Positions 43,660-51,616 of a DNA stretch of 64,000 nucleotides are shown here, one piece after another. The notes beneath the pieces were generated by a model that was not told the DNA's origin, did not search any database, and worked only from the letters and a program-made list of their open reading frames with translations. A program made the translations under genes and the position numbers. The stretch's first letter is position 1. Each line of letters opens with the position of its first letter. This stretch comes from Halalkalicoccus sp. NIPERK01 (lineage in GTDB: Archaea; Halobacteriota; Halobacteria; Halobacteriales; Halalkalicoccaceae), in NCBI RefSeq assembly GCF_030287405.1, contig NZ_JASVVV010000005.1:124001-188000 (forward strand), in the 5' to 3' direction.

Positions 43660-44928
43660 ATGGATCAGCAGCTCCACCAGTATATCGATGCGGAGAGGCT
43701 CCGGACGGACATCACGCGGACCGCCGAGTTCGGGACCGTACCCGTCGAGGAGGGGAACTGCCGAACGGTTCTGACGGGGACGGACGCCAACAGGCACGCT
43801 CGGGAGTACTTCGTCGAGAGACTCGACGAGCGAGGGCTCGACGTGTCGATCGACTCCGTCGGCAACGTCACCGGACGGTGGGTGCCCGACGGCGTGGATC
43901 CGGCCGCGCAGGCGGTTGCAACCGGCAGCCATCTCGATTCGGTCATTTCGGGTGGGATCTTCGACGGCGTGCTCGGTGTGTATGCCGGCCTCGAATCGAT
44001 CCGTGCCATGCAGGACGCCGACCGGACCCCGACCCGCCCCATCGAGGTCGTGGCGTTCACCGAAGAGGAGGGTGGACGGTTCTCCGACGGCGTGCTCGGG
44101 TCGTCGGTCGCGATCGGTGCGACGAGCGTGGCGGATGCACTCGCGGTCACCGACGACACCGGCGTGACGCTCGGCGAGGCACTCGACCGGATCGGCTTCG
44201 GAGGCGAGGGACGGTTGGACGCGACCGAGTGGGATTCGTGGCTCGAGCTCCACGTCGAACAGGGGGCCCGGTTGGAGGACGCCCCCGCGTCTGCGGGCAT
44301 CGTGACACACATCACCGGCACTATCCGCTGTCATATCGACGTCCTCGGTGAGGCGAATCACGCCGGGACCACCTCGATGGAGGCACGCACCGACGCGCTG
44401 ACCGCAGCGAGCGAACTGGCGCTCGAGATCGAATCGACGACGAACGATATCGTCGAGACGGACAGCGACACCGCCGTCGGAACCGTCGGTCAGTTCGACG
44501 TCGAACCGGGCTCAATCAACGTCATTCCCGGCGCAGTCCATCTCGGGGTCGATATTCGCGACGTCGAGTACGAGTCTATGGAACGGATCGTCTCGAGTAT
44601 CCGTCACTGTCTGAGCCGGTTGGAAGACGAGCGCGACGTGGAGACGGCGTTCAGCCGCCCGTACGACATCGAACCCACCTCGATGAGCGAACGCTGTATC
44701 GCGGCCCTTCGCGGCGCAGCCGCCCGAACGGGGATCGACACTCTGGAACTGCACTCCGGAGCCGGGCACGATACGATGCACGTCGCGAGAGCGACCGATG
44801 CGGGGCTTATCTTCGCACCCTCCGAAGGCGGGCACTCGCACAGCGCGGCGGAATGGACCGACTGGAACGACTGCGCTACTACGACACGTTTGCTCGCGGA
44901 GACGCTCTATGATCTGGCGACCGAGTAA
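43660..44928 (+). CDS. M20-type amidohydrolase (allantoate amidohydrolase-like)
   Basis: 422 residues from ATG 43660; the frame extends upstream with no conserved sequence. Zinc ligands are seen in GSHLDSV (His), GIFDGVLGV (bridging Asp), AFTEEEGGRF (Glu-Glu) and HVEQG, with the far His in SGAGHDTMH / GGHSHSA. The family includes allantoate amidohydrolase, ureidoglycolate hydrolase and N-carbamoyl-amino-acid hydrolase. In this cluster the first is the likely role, since allantoate would come from the hydantoinase-like enzyme. Confidence 0.85.
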   Translation: MDQQLHQYIDAERLRTDITRTAEFGTVPVEEGNCRTVLTGTDANRHAREYFVERLDERGLDVSIDSVGNVTGRWVPDGVDPAAQAVATGSHLDSVISGGIFDGVLGVYAGLESIRAMQDADRTPTRPIEVVAFTEEEGGRFSDGVLGSSVAIGATSVADALAVTDDTGVTLGEALDRIGFGGEGRLDATEWDSWLELHVEQGARLEDAPASAGIVTHITGTIRCHIDVLGEANHAGTTSMEARTDALTAASELALEIESTTNDIVETDSDTAVGTVGQFDVEPGSINVIPGAVHLGVDIRDVEYESMERIVSSIRHCLSRLEDERDVETAFSRPYDIEPTSMSERCIAALRGAAARTGIDTLELHSGAGHDTMHVARATDAGLIFAPSEGGHSHSAAEWTDWNDCATTTRLLAETLYDLATE

Positions 44929-44976
44929 CGCCTCGGAGAACGAACCCGCGAGTACTGCGGAGACGCGGCGGGCTGC

Positions 44977-45396
44977 TTACTCCAGCAGACGAACCGTCAC
45001 GTCTTTCATTCCGGTTCGGAGCGTTTCCTGTTCCATCTCCCGGAGTTCCTCGCGCGATGCATCCAGCGTCGCGACGTGGTTGCCGGCGAGTTCGCCCGCT
45101 GGACTCTTGAAACACGTCGATCCGCACGGGACGAGAATCTCCTGTTCGTTCCGGTAGCCCGGATACAGCAGGACGTCCCCGTAGGAGGGATACACCGTAT
45201 GGTTCTCCCGTGGAAGCTCCGGTAGCTCGATCTCGTCGATGTTGATCCAGGTCGCGTGGCCGCTCCACCGAACGTGCATCAGCTCCGACTCCAGCGGGAG
45301 GAACTCCCGCATCGCTTCGACCGATTCCGGTGCCTCGTCCTCGAGCAGTTCCGCCGTAAACGTCCGCTCTTCGATCTCGAACTCTAACGAACTCAT
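44977..45396 (-). CDS. DUF3830 family (cyclophilin-like) protein
   Basis: 139 residues. The pattern FEIEERTFTAELLEDEAPESVEAMREFLPLESELMHVRWSG and PSYGDVLLYPG matches DUF3830, a cyclophilin-like fold of unknown function. It lies between two ureide enzymes and is probably part of the same operon as 45502, whose 5' half lies upstream; a role in ring-opening or isomerisation is only suggested by context. Confidence 0.75.
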   Translation of the reverse strand: MSSLEFEIEERTFTAELLEDEAPESVEAMREFLPLESELMHVRWSGHATWINIDEIELPELPRENHTVYPSYGDVLLYPGYRNEQEILVPCGSTCFKSPAGELAGNHVATLDASREELREMEQETLRTGMKDVTVRLLE

Positions 45397-45501
45397 AGTG
45401 GGTGCTAGCGTGTAGCCGTTTCGGAATCGAGAGTCGGCGTAATTATCTCTTTCGGCTCTACAGCGACGGCGACGGGATCACGTCTCGCTGATCGATCTCG
45501 G

Positions 45502-46884
45502 CTACTCGTCACTCCAGACGGGACGTTCGCGCGGAACGAACTCCCCGTGACCGGGCTCGCCGACGACGTTCCCTTCGTCCGCGACGAGTTGCCCCCTGAG
45601 ATACGTGCGCTTTACCTTGCCGGTGACGTCACGACCTTCGTAGATCGTGTAGTCGGCGACCGAAGCGTTGTTCCGAGCCGAGATCGTGTACGTCTCGTTC
45701 GGATCGAACAGCACGATGTCCGCGTCGGTTCCCGGTTGGAGCGTCCCCTTTTTCGCAAGCCCGAACGTCCGAGCCGGGTTCGCACACATTACGCGAACGA
45801 GAAACGGATAGGACAACCCTCGGTTGTTCACCGCTTCGTCGTGAAACACCGGGAGGCTGGTTTGAAGACCGTTCGCGCCGAAGGGGTCCTCCCACCACTC
45901 GCTGGTCTCCTTCCGTTCGCGGGTTTGCGCCACGTGATCGGTGGAAACGACGCTCAACGTGTCGTTGCGGAGGTATTCGAACATCGCGTCGGTGTCGTCC
46001 TCGGTACGAATCGGCGGCGCAATCTTCGGGAGGTTTCCCAGCTCCCGATAGATCTCATCCGTGAGCGTCGTGTAGTGAGTGCAGGTCTCCCCGCGAATAC
46101 GGCTCCCGTCGTCCCGGTATCGTGCGAGCGCTTCGGCCGCTTTTCGACACGAAGTATGGATACCGTAGTACTTGGCTCCGGTTTCGGACGCGAGTCTGGC
46201 GACGTCGTCGGCGGCCATGGCTTCCGCGTAATCCGGCCGGGCCTCGGGGAGCCATTTCGGATCGTCTCGACCTTCGGTCCGGAACTCGGTCGTCAGCGAT
46301 TCACAGACGCTATCGTCTTCCGTATGAGCGACGCCGACGGCATCCAGTTCGCGTAACCGTTCGAGAACCTCGCGAATGAAGCCGTTCGAGAGCCCGAATT
46401 CGTAGGTGGTGTACATCTTGAACGAGGTGATGCCCTCGTCGACGAGGGGGCCCATCTCTTCGAACAGGGCCGAATCCTCCCGGAGAATACCACCGTGAAG
46501 CCCGAAATCGACCACGGCTTCGCTACCGTTTTCGCGTTTTCGCTCGACGCCCTCCCGTAGCGATCCCGTTTCGTCCCACGGGCTTCCCGCACCGGTGTAC
46601 GCCTGCCACGCGAAGTCGATAACCGTCGTTACGCCGCCGAGTGCAGCAGCACTGGTAGCGGTCTCATAGGTATCGAGCGAGACGTGGTCGTCGATGTGGA
46701 CGTGCGGATCGACGACGCCCGACATCACGAGCAGTCCCGAGGCATCGACGGTTCGCTCGGTTTCCGGCATGGCGTGTTCGGCCCCGATACTGACGATCGT
46801 TCCGTCGTCTATCGCGAGCGCCCCGTCGAAGGTGTCCCGGCCGGTGACGATCGTCCCGTTTTCGATCACTGTCTCGACAGCCAT
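45502..46884 (-). CDS. Dihydropyrimidinase/hydantoinase family enzyme, probable allantoinase
   Basis: 460 residues. Metal site: DPHVHIDD (two His), TSFKMYTT (carboxylated Lys near residue 150), GVAHTEDD (His), GIHTSC (His) and STDHVAQT (Asp). The C-terminus has the usual beta domain. Hydantoinases, dihydropyrimidinases and allantoinases cannot be told apart by these motifs. The full set of urate-to-allantoin genes next to it makes allantoinase the best guess. Confidence 0.85.
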   Translation of the reverse strand: MAVETVIENGTIVTGRDTFDGALAIDDGTIVSIGAEHAMPETERTVDASGLLVMSGVVDPHVHIDDHVSLDTYETATSAAALGGVTTVIDFAWQAYTGAGSPWDETGSLREGVERKRENGSEAVVDFGLHGGILREDSALFEEMGPLVDEGITSFKMYTTYEFGLSNGFIREVLERLRELDAVGVAHTEDDSVCESLTTEFRTEGRDDPKWLPEARPDYAEAMAADDVARLASETGAKYYGIHTSCRKAAEALARYRDDGSRIRGETCTHYTTLTDEIYRELGNLPKIAPPIRTEDDTDAMFEYLRNDTLSVVSTDHVAQTRERKETSEWWEDPFGANGLQTSLPVFHDEAVNNRGLSYPFLVRVMCANPARTFGLAKKGTLQPGTDADIVLFDPNETYTISARNNASVADYTIYEGRDVTGKVKRTYLRGQLVADEGNVVGEPGHGEFVPRERPVWSDE

Positions 46885-46955
46885 CGTTCGTCTTTCTCCG
46901 TATGGCTACATAACTGGTAGTGGTACGTCTTCGACCGATCCTGGAGCGGAGGCGC

Positions 46956-46974
46956 CCCTCTCGAGGTGAGAGGG
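46956..46974. repeat. Perfect hairpin
   Basis: CCCTCTC-GAGGT-GAGAGGG, 7-bp stem. It lies in the divergent control region upstream of the allantoinase-like gene, so a terminator role is unlikely. Confidence 0.5.
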
Positions 46975-47037
46975 CTATTACGGCGTGTACACGAGACGTT
47001 CCCCGTTGATCTCGTCTCTTGGTCCCGCCAACAGCGA

Positions 47038-47064
47038 CCCGCCCTCGGCGCAACCGAGGGCGGG
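47038..47064. repeat. Perfect GC-rich hairpin
   Basis: CCCGCCCTCGG-CGCAA-CCGAGGGCGGG, a perfect 11-bp stem and 5-base loop, the most stable hairpin noticed. It could be an attenuator in the leader of IclR, or a relic of an IS200/IS605 end. Confidence 0.6.
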
Positions 47065-47252
47065 GCTGATATGGCATAGTCGGCCGACGATCCTAGTACG
47101 TAAACGAGACGCGTCAGGTCCGTCGACGTCGCGATTCGATTTTGCCGTCCACGGTTACGAGTCCCGCGTCCAAACCCACCCCAAACCGATTTGAACGAAG
47201 TGGAGATACTGGCCCTTCTGCCTGCTCGCTCTCGACTAGACGGCGCCTGTCG

Positions 47253-47272
47253 TTTGTATATAACGAACATCG
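47253..47272 (+). promoter_or_regulatory. TATA-containing promoter motif of the IclR gene
   Basis: TTTGTATATA-N2-GAAC-N2-CG, about 40 bp before the ATG at 47311. The same string through GAAC is found before the permease at 48420. It may join TATA box and operator. Confidence 0.5.
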
Positions 47273-47310
47273 GCAAAATATTGAAGGGGGTCTGCACGAG
47301 ATACCAGACC

Positions 47311-48129
47311 ATGCCAACTAACGACACGCCCTCTGAACCGCGGACACTGACGACCGTGCTCAAGGCGGTCGATATCATGCGTGCCCTGATGCGGCTGGAT
47401 GGAGCGGGAGTCACGGAGCTCGCCGATCACCGCGGCGAGTCCAAGAGTACGACGTACACCTATCTCAAATCGCTCGAAAAGGGCGGTCTCGTCACGAAGG
47501 CCGACACCGGCTATCGGCTGTCGTATGAGATGCTGATATTCGGCGAGTACGTCCGGAACCAAAGCCTCCTCTACACGATCGGGAGGAGCGAGATCGACAG
47601 CGTAGCCGCGGAAACGGGGCAGTATGCTCATCTCGTCGTCGAGGAAAACGGGCGCGGCCACAACCTGTACAAATCGAAGGGAGAGCAGGCGGTCGGGGAC
47701 GACTATCAATTGGCCAAATTCCAGCAACGGGACTACCTGCACATCACCGCTTCGGGCAAGGCGATCCTCGCGTATCTCCCCCGAGAGCGGGTCGAGGAGA
47801 TCGTCGACCACCACGGGTTACCCGCTCGTACTGAACGGACCATCACCCGACGGGAGCGGTTGTTCGAGGAACTGGCGGAGGTCCGTGAGCAGGGATACTC
47901 GCAAAACGACGAGGAGGAGATCGAAGGGTTTCAAGCGATCGGTGCGCCGATCAGATCCCGCGACGGATCCGTACTGGGTTCGATGAGCGTTTCCGGCCCG
48001 AAGAGCATGTTCGGTGACGAGTCCCAGTATCGAGAGATCATTGATCTGGTGATACGGACGGCGAACATCATCGAAGTAAACGTCAACATGTCACGGAGGA
48101 GTTCCGAGATACTCGACGACGAGCAGTGA
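47311..48129 (+). CDS. IclR-family transcriptional regulator
   Basis: 272 residues from ATG 47311. N-terminal winged HTH (LKAVDIMRALMRLDGAGVTELADHRGESKSTTYTYLKSLEKGGLVTK) and a C-terminal IclR effector domain (YLHITASGKAILAYLPRERVEEI, then FQAIGAPIRSRDGSVLGSMSVSGP). It sits between ureide enzymes and the purine permease, so it likely responds to a purine or ureide. The shared promoter motif suggests that it controls itself and the permease. Confidence 0.88.
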   Translation: MPTNDTPSEPRTLTTVLKAVDIMRALMRLDGAGVTELADHRGESKSTTYTYLKSLEKGGLVTKADTGYRLSYEMLIFGEYVRNQSLLYTIGRSEIDSVAAETGQYAHLVVEENGRGHNLYKSKGEQAVGDDYQLAKFQQRDYLHITASGKAILAYLPRERVEEIVDHHGLPARTERTITRRERLFEELAEVREQGYSQNDEEEIEGFQAIGAPIRSRDGSVLGSMSVSGPKSMFGDESQYREIIDLVIRTANIIEVNVNMSRRSSEILDDEQ

Positions 48130-48400
48130 CGACCGTTCACCGATACGTCAAGTATTCAGTGGATTTCGTCCGGACCATGAGAACAGTGGCGGTAGAAAGC
48201 GGTGCCCCGGCCGCACGCCTGGAGCGATTGGCAGGGTAGTCATATCCGCCCTCGTCGAGGCTCCTAACGGCCCGTTTGTGTATGGTGAACAAGGCGAAAG
48301 AACGAGCGGGCAGTGGGGGATAGCAGCAGTAATTACAAACATACTATTGTAATTGATTGGCTGAGACACCGCACGAACCGCGTCGGAGGTACGAGGCCAA

Positions 48401-48418
48401 CCCGCCATGAACGGCGGG
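48401..48418. repeat. Hairpin next to the permease promoter
   Basis: CCCGCC-ATGAAC-GGCGGG, perfect 6-bp stem (extended by AA/TT with a one-base bulge). Confidence 0.45.
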
Positions 48419-48419
48419 G

Positions 48420-48438
48420 TTTGTATATATTGAACGCG
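48420..48438 (+). promoter_or_regulatory. TATA-containing motif shared with the IclR promoter
   Basis: TTTGTATATA-N2-GAAC, identical in the fixed positions to the motif at 47253. Confidence 0.45.
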
Positions 48439-48543
48439 TGTTCCGGCCGCGGCCAGTCCCCTGACGGCGACTGGCGGGAACGGTCGGGAGACCACACCAA
48501 TGCAAAGGTTTAACATATCCCACACACATCACTCGGTTAGAAA

Positions 48544-49914
48544 ATGTCCAATGAAAGCGATAAAGGGATTGAATTAGCGTACGGTCTCGACGAAAAACCA
48601 CCGTTGCCCAAATCAATTCTCCTCGCATTGCAACACGTGTCCGTCATGATCGTTCCCTCGACCGCAGTCGCGTTTATCGTTGCGGGGGCAGTCGGGCTGG
48701 ACGCCGCGGACACGACGTACTTGGTTCAGATGGTAATCCTGTTCGCCGGGGTAGCGACCATGGTTCAGGCCTACACCGTCGGCTCGGTCGGCGCCGGACT
48801 CCCCATCGTCATGGGGACCAGTTTCGCCTTCGTCGGGGCGATGACCTCCATCGGTGCGAGCTCCGGGCTGGACGTCGTCTTCGGGTCGATCGTCGTCGCA
48901 GCGGTCGCGGTCCCCTTCCTGCTGGGGTGGCAGTTCAAGCGGTTCCAGTCGTTCTTCCCGCCGCTCGTTACGGGCCTCATCGTCATCATCATCGGGCTAT
49001 ATCTCATCCCCGTCGGAATGGAGTACTCCGCGGGCGGGGTCGGAGCGGAGGACTTCGGGTCGATAGAGAACATCGGGCTCGCCCTAGTCGTTCTGGTGAT
49101 CGCCGTCCTGTTCAACCTGCTCCTGAAAGGCGTCTGGCGAATGATGAGCATCCTCATCGGTATCGGCGTCGGCTACGCTATCGCGATCGGGCTCGGAGTC
49201 GTTGACTTCAGTCCGGTCGCCAACGCCGCGTGGTTCGCGGTGCCTACGCCTGGCGAATTCGGGTTCAGCCTCGAAGCCGTTCCGCTCCTCACGTTCGCGT
49301 TCCTGTTCCTCGTCTCGGGCATGGAGACGATCGGCGACATGTCTGGTATAACCGCTGCGGAAGGACGGAACCCAACGGGGGATGAGTTCCGTGGCGGTAT
49401 CTTCGCTGACGGATTCGTCAGCGCCATCGGCGCCGTCTTCGGATCGTTTCCCCAGACCTCCTTCTCCCAGAACGTCGGTATCATCAACTTCACCGGGATC
49501 ATGAGCCGACACATCGTCGGTATCGGCGGCGGCATCCTCGTCGTTCTCGGACTGGTCCCGAAGATCGGGGCGATCGTGACGACGATTCCCGATGCCGTGT
49601 TCGGCGGTGCGGTGTTGATCATGGTGGGCATGGTAGCCGCGAGCGGCATGCGACTCCTCTTTCTGAACATCGAGATGAACCGACGCAACATGGTGATCAT
49701 CGCTACCGCGCTCGGACTCGGGCTAGGGGTCGAACTCGTTCCCGAGGCTCTCGCTGGACTTCCCCCCGGTGCACAGACGTTCTTCGGGGAGTCGGTCATC
49801 GTCACCGGCCTCACTGCACTCGCGTTGAACACGTTCGTTCCGGGTCACTCCAGCCCGTTGTTCGACGCACCGGATACCGTTCCACCCGTCTCCGAACCGG
49901 TCGAGGACGACTAA
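48544..49914 (+). CDS. NCS2 purine/pyrimidine permease
   Basis: 456 residues with about 12 or more membrane segments. The signature SFPQTSFSQNVGIINFTG and the upstream MGTSFAFVGAM and FLVSGMETIGDMSG are typical of uracil/xanthine/urate permeases (UraA/UapA family). Gln in PQTSFSQN is as in the purine group. It probably imports xanthine or urate with H+ or Na+ for the pathway encoded here. Confidence 0.92.
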   Translation: MSNESDKGIELAYGLDEKPPLPKSILLALQHVSVMIVPSTAVAFIVAGAVGLDAADTTYLVQMVILFAGVATMVQAYTVGSVGAGLPIVMGTSFAFVGAMTSIGASSGLDVVFGSIVVAAVAVPFLLGWQFKRFQSFFPPLVTGLIVIIIGLYLIPVGMEYSAGGVGAEDFGSIENIGLALVVLVIAVLFNLLLKGVWRMMSILIGIGVGYAIAIGLGVVDFSPVANAAWFAVPTPGEFGFSLEAVPLLTFAFLFLVSGMETIGDMSGITAAEGRNPTGDEFRGGIFADGFVSAIGAVFGSFPQTSFSQNVGIINFTGIMSRHIVGIGGGILVVLGLVPKIGAIVTTIPDAVFGGAVLIMVGMVAASGMRLLFLNIEMNRRNMVIIATALGLGLGVELVPEALAGLPPGAQTFFGESVIVTGLTALALNTFVPGHSSPLFDAPDTVPPVSEPVEDD

Positions 49915-49975
49915 TCCCTCCCGGGACCATCCTAACGATCTATAGAAGATCACTCGGAGTAGGGACACGGGATCG

Positions 49976-51394
49976 CTATTCGATCTTCGCTTTTCCAATG
50001 AGATCTTCGGCGGTCGCCGTGGCGTCTGCGAGGACCGCAGAAAGCGACACATCTATCGGGATGATTTCCCGGTCTTGCATGAGTACAGTGCCCGCACAGA
50101 GGACTGTCTCCACTTCGGACCCTTGGGCGCCGTAGACGAGCGCATGTACGGGATCGGGCGACGGTGTAAGGTGTGGTTTATCGAGATCCACGATAGCGAT
50201 ATCTGCGCGTTTACCGGCCTCTATCGATCCGAGGTTCTCGGCGTGTCCGATAGCCTCGGCGGCATCACAGGTCACCATATCGAACGCTTTCTGCGCAGGG
50301 ATCACGCTGGAATCCCGGTGATATCCCTTGTGTGCGGTCGCGACGGCACCCGCGTCGGAGAGGAGATTGACGGTGTCGTTCAGGATCGAGTTATCCGTGC
50401 CGATCGCCGTCAGCACGCCGGTATCGAGCATTGAGACGACCGGTGCGAACCCGGTTGCGAGTCGCATGTTCGCTCGGTAGTTATGCACGACTGCGGTACC
50501 GGACCGGGCGAGCAGTCGAACATCGCGGGCGTTCATCTGAACGCAATGACCGAGTAGGGCACGGTCGCCGAGACACCCGATATTACGGAGATACTCGATA
50601 CTCGAGAGTGCACCCCGCTCTCTGACTTCGGCTTTTGCTTCTGCAACGTGGGTCGTCGTCATCACGTCGTACTCCTCGGCGAGCCGATACGCACCCTGAA
50701 GCGCGTCCGACGTCGTCGTCGCGAGCGTTGCAGGCGCCGGCCAGACCGACTGTCTACCTTCGGTGTCGTGAAATTCCTCAATGAGAGCAGCGGTGTTGTC
50801 GAGAGCGTCTTCGGTTTCGACGATGAGCGCGTCCGAACCCGGATGAACCGATCTAGGATCTCGTGCCGTGATGTCCTCGAACAGCTGTTCGAATCCCCGA
50901 TCAGGCACGAGATCCCGTATCCCGGCACCGTAGATGTTTCGTACGCCCATATCGTCATACACGTCAAGCTTGCGTCGTGTCGGTTCGAGGTCCGTCCAGT
51001 CGAGTGCCGTATCGTTCTCGACGAACGTCGTTATCCCCGACTGTATCGACTCGATACAGTATAACTGCGCCGCGAGTGCGTGCTCCTCGGGACGCATCTC
51101 GAAGAGTGCCGGTTGTTTCACGTTGAACAACCAGTCGTACAGGCCCCGATCTTGTGTGAACGCCCCACGCAAGAAGATATCGGAGACGTGCGTATGCGCA
51201 TTGATCAACCCCGGTATCACCGCGCCGCCCTCGGCGTCGAGTAGTTGATCTGGTGATGTTTCGGCCTCAAGGCGGTCGGCAGAACCGACATCGGTGATCC
51301 GGTCGCCCGTCACGGCGACCGCACCATCGATAATGATCTGTCTGTCCTCGTTCTGTGTGATGATCGTTCCGTTGGTTATCAGTAAGTCTGTCAT
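49976..51394 (-). CDS. Amidohydrolase, probable guanine (or 8-oxoguanine) deaminase-like
   Basis: 472 residues of the TRZ/ATZ/deaminase type. Metal ligands: NAHTHV (two His), TTTHVAEAKAEV (His and catalytic Glu), LLGHCVQM (His) and AIGTDNSI (Asp). These are all present. The family covers guanine, 8-oxoguanine, S-adenosylhomocysteine and triazine deaminases. A purine deaminase feeding xanthine dehydrogenase is the likely role here. Same strand as xdh, 222 bp downstream. Confidence 0.8.
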   Translation of the reverse strand: MTDLLITNGTIITQNEDRQIIIDGAVAVTGDRITDVGSADRLEAETSPDQLLDAEGGAVIPGLINAHTHVSDIFLRGAFTQDRGLYDWLFNVKQPALFEMRPEEHALAAQLYCIESIQSGITTFVENDTALDWTDLEPTRRKLDVYDDMGVRNIYGAGIRDLVPDRGFEQLFEDITARDPRSVHPGSDALIVETEDALDNTAALIEEFHDTEGRQSVWPAPATLATTTSDALQGAYRLAEEYDVMTTTHVAEAKAEVRERGALSSIEYLRNIGCLGDRALLGHCVQMNARDVRLLARSGTAVVHNYRANMRLATGFAPVVSMLDTGVLTAIGTDNSILNDTVNLLSDAGAVATAHKGYHRDSSVIPAQKAFDMVTCDAAEAIGHAENLGSIEAGKRADIAIVDLDKPHLTPSPDPVHALVYGAQGSEVETVLCAGTVLMQDREIIPIDVSLSAVLADATATAEDLIGKAKIE

Positions 51395-51616
51395 GTTGTC
51401 GGTGATCGTCGCATCGATTCAGTCGTTCTCGCGGAACTCGTTTCGATTGTAGGAGGAGTGTCTTAGTTCTTGAGAGAAGGGAGAGTTCCAGCGGGCGAAG
51501 GTGACTACCGCAGCCATCCCGGAGACCGAACGAGTGACCGACTCGGAATCGACCAAGGTAACGTCTGACGGCAGGAGGACGCGTAGCCGACACGAAGCGC
51601 ACCCGTAGCGCGTCAG

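Larger units (their letters stand above)
46885..47310. promoter_or_regulatory. Divergent control region with two hairpins
   Basis: No gene is present. It separates the allantoinase-like gene and IclR. It holds hairpins at 46956-46974 and 47038-47064 and a TATA-like region at 47253. Confidence 0.55.
48130..48543. promoter_or_regulatory. Upstream region of the permease
   Basis: No gene is visible. A hairpin lies at 48401-48418 and a promoter-like string at 48420-48438. It is about 105 bp from the permease start, so a leader may exist. Confidence 0.45.
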
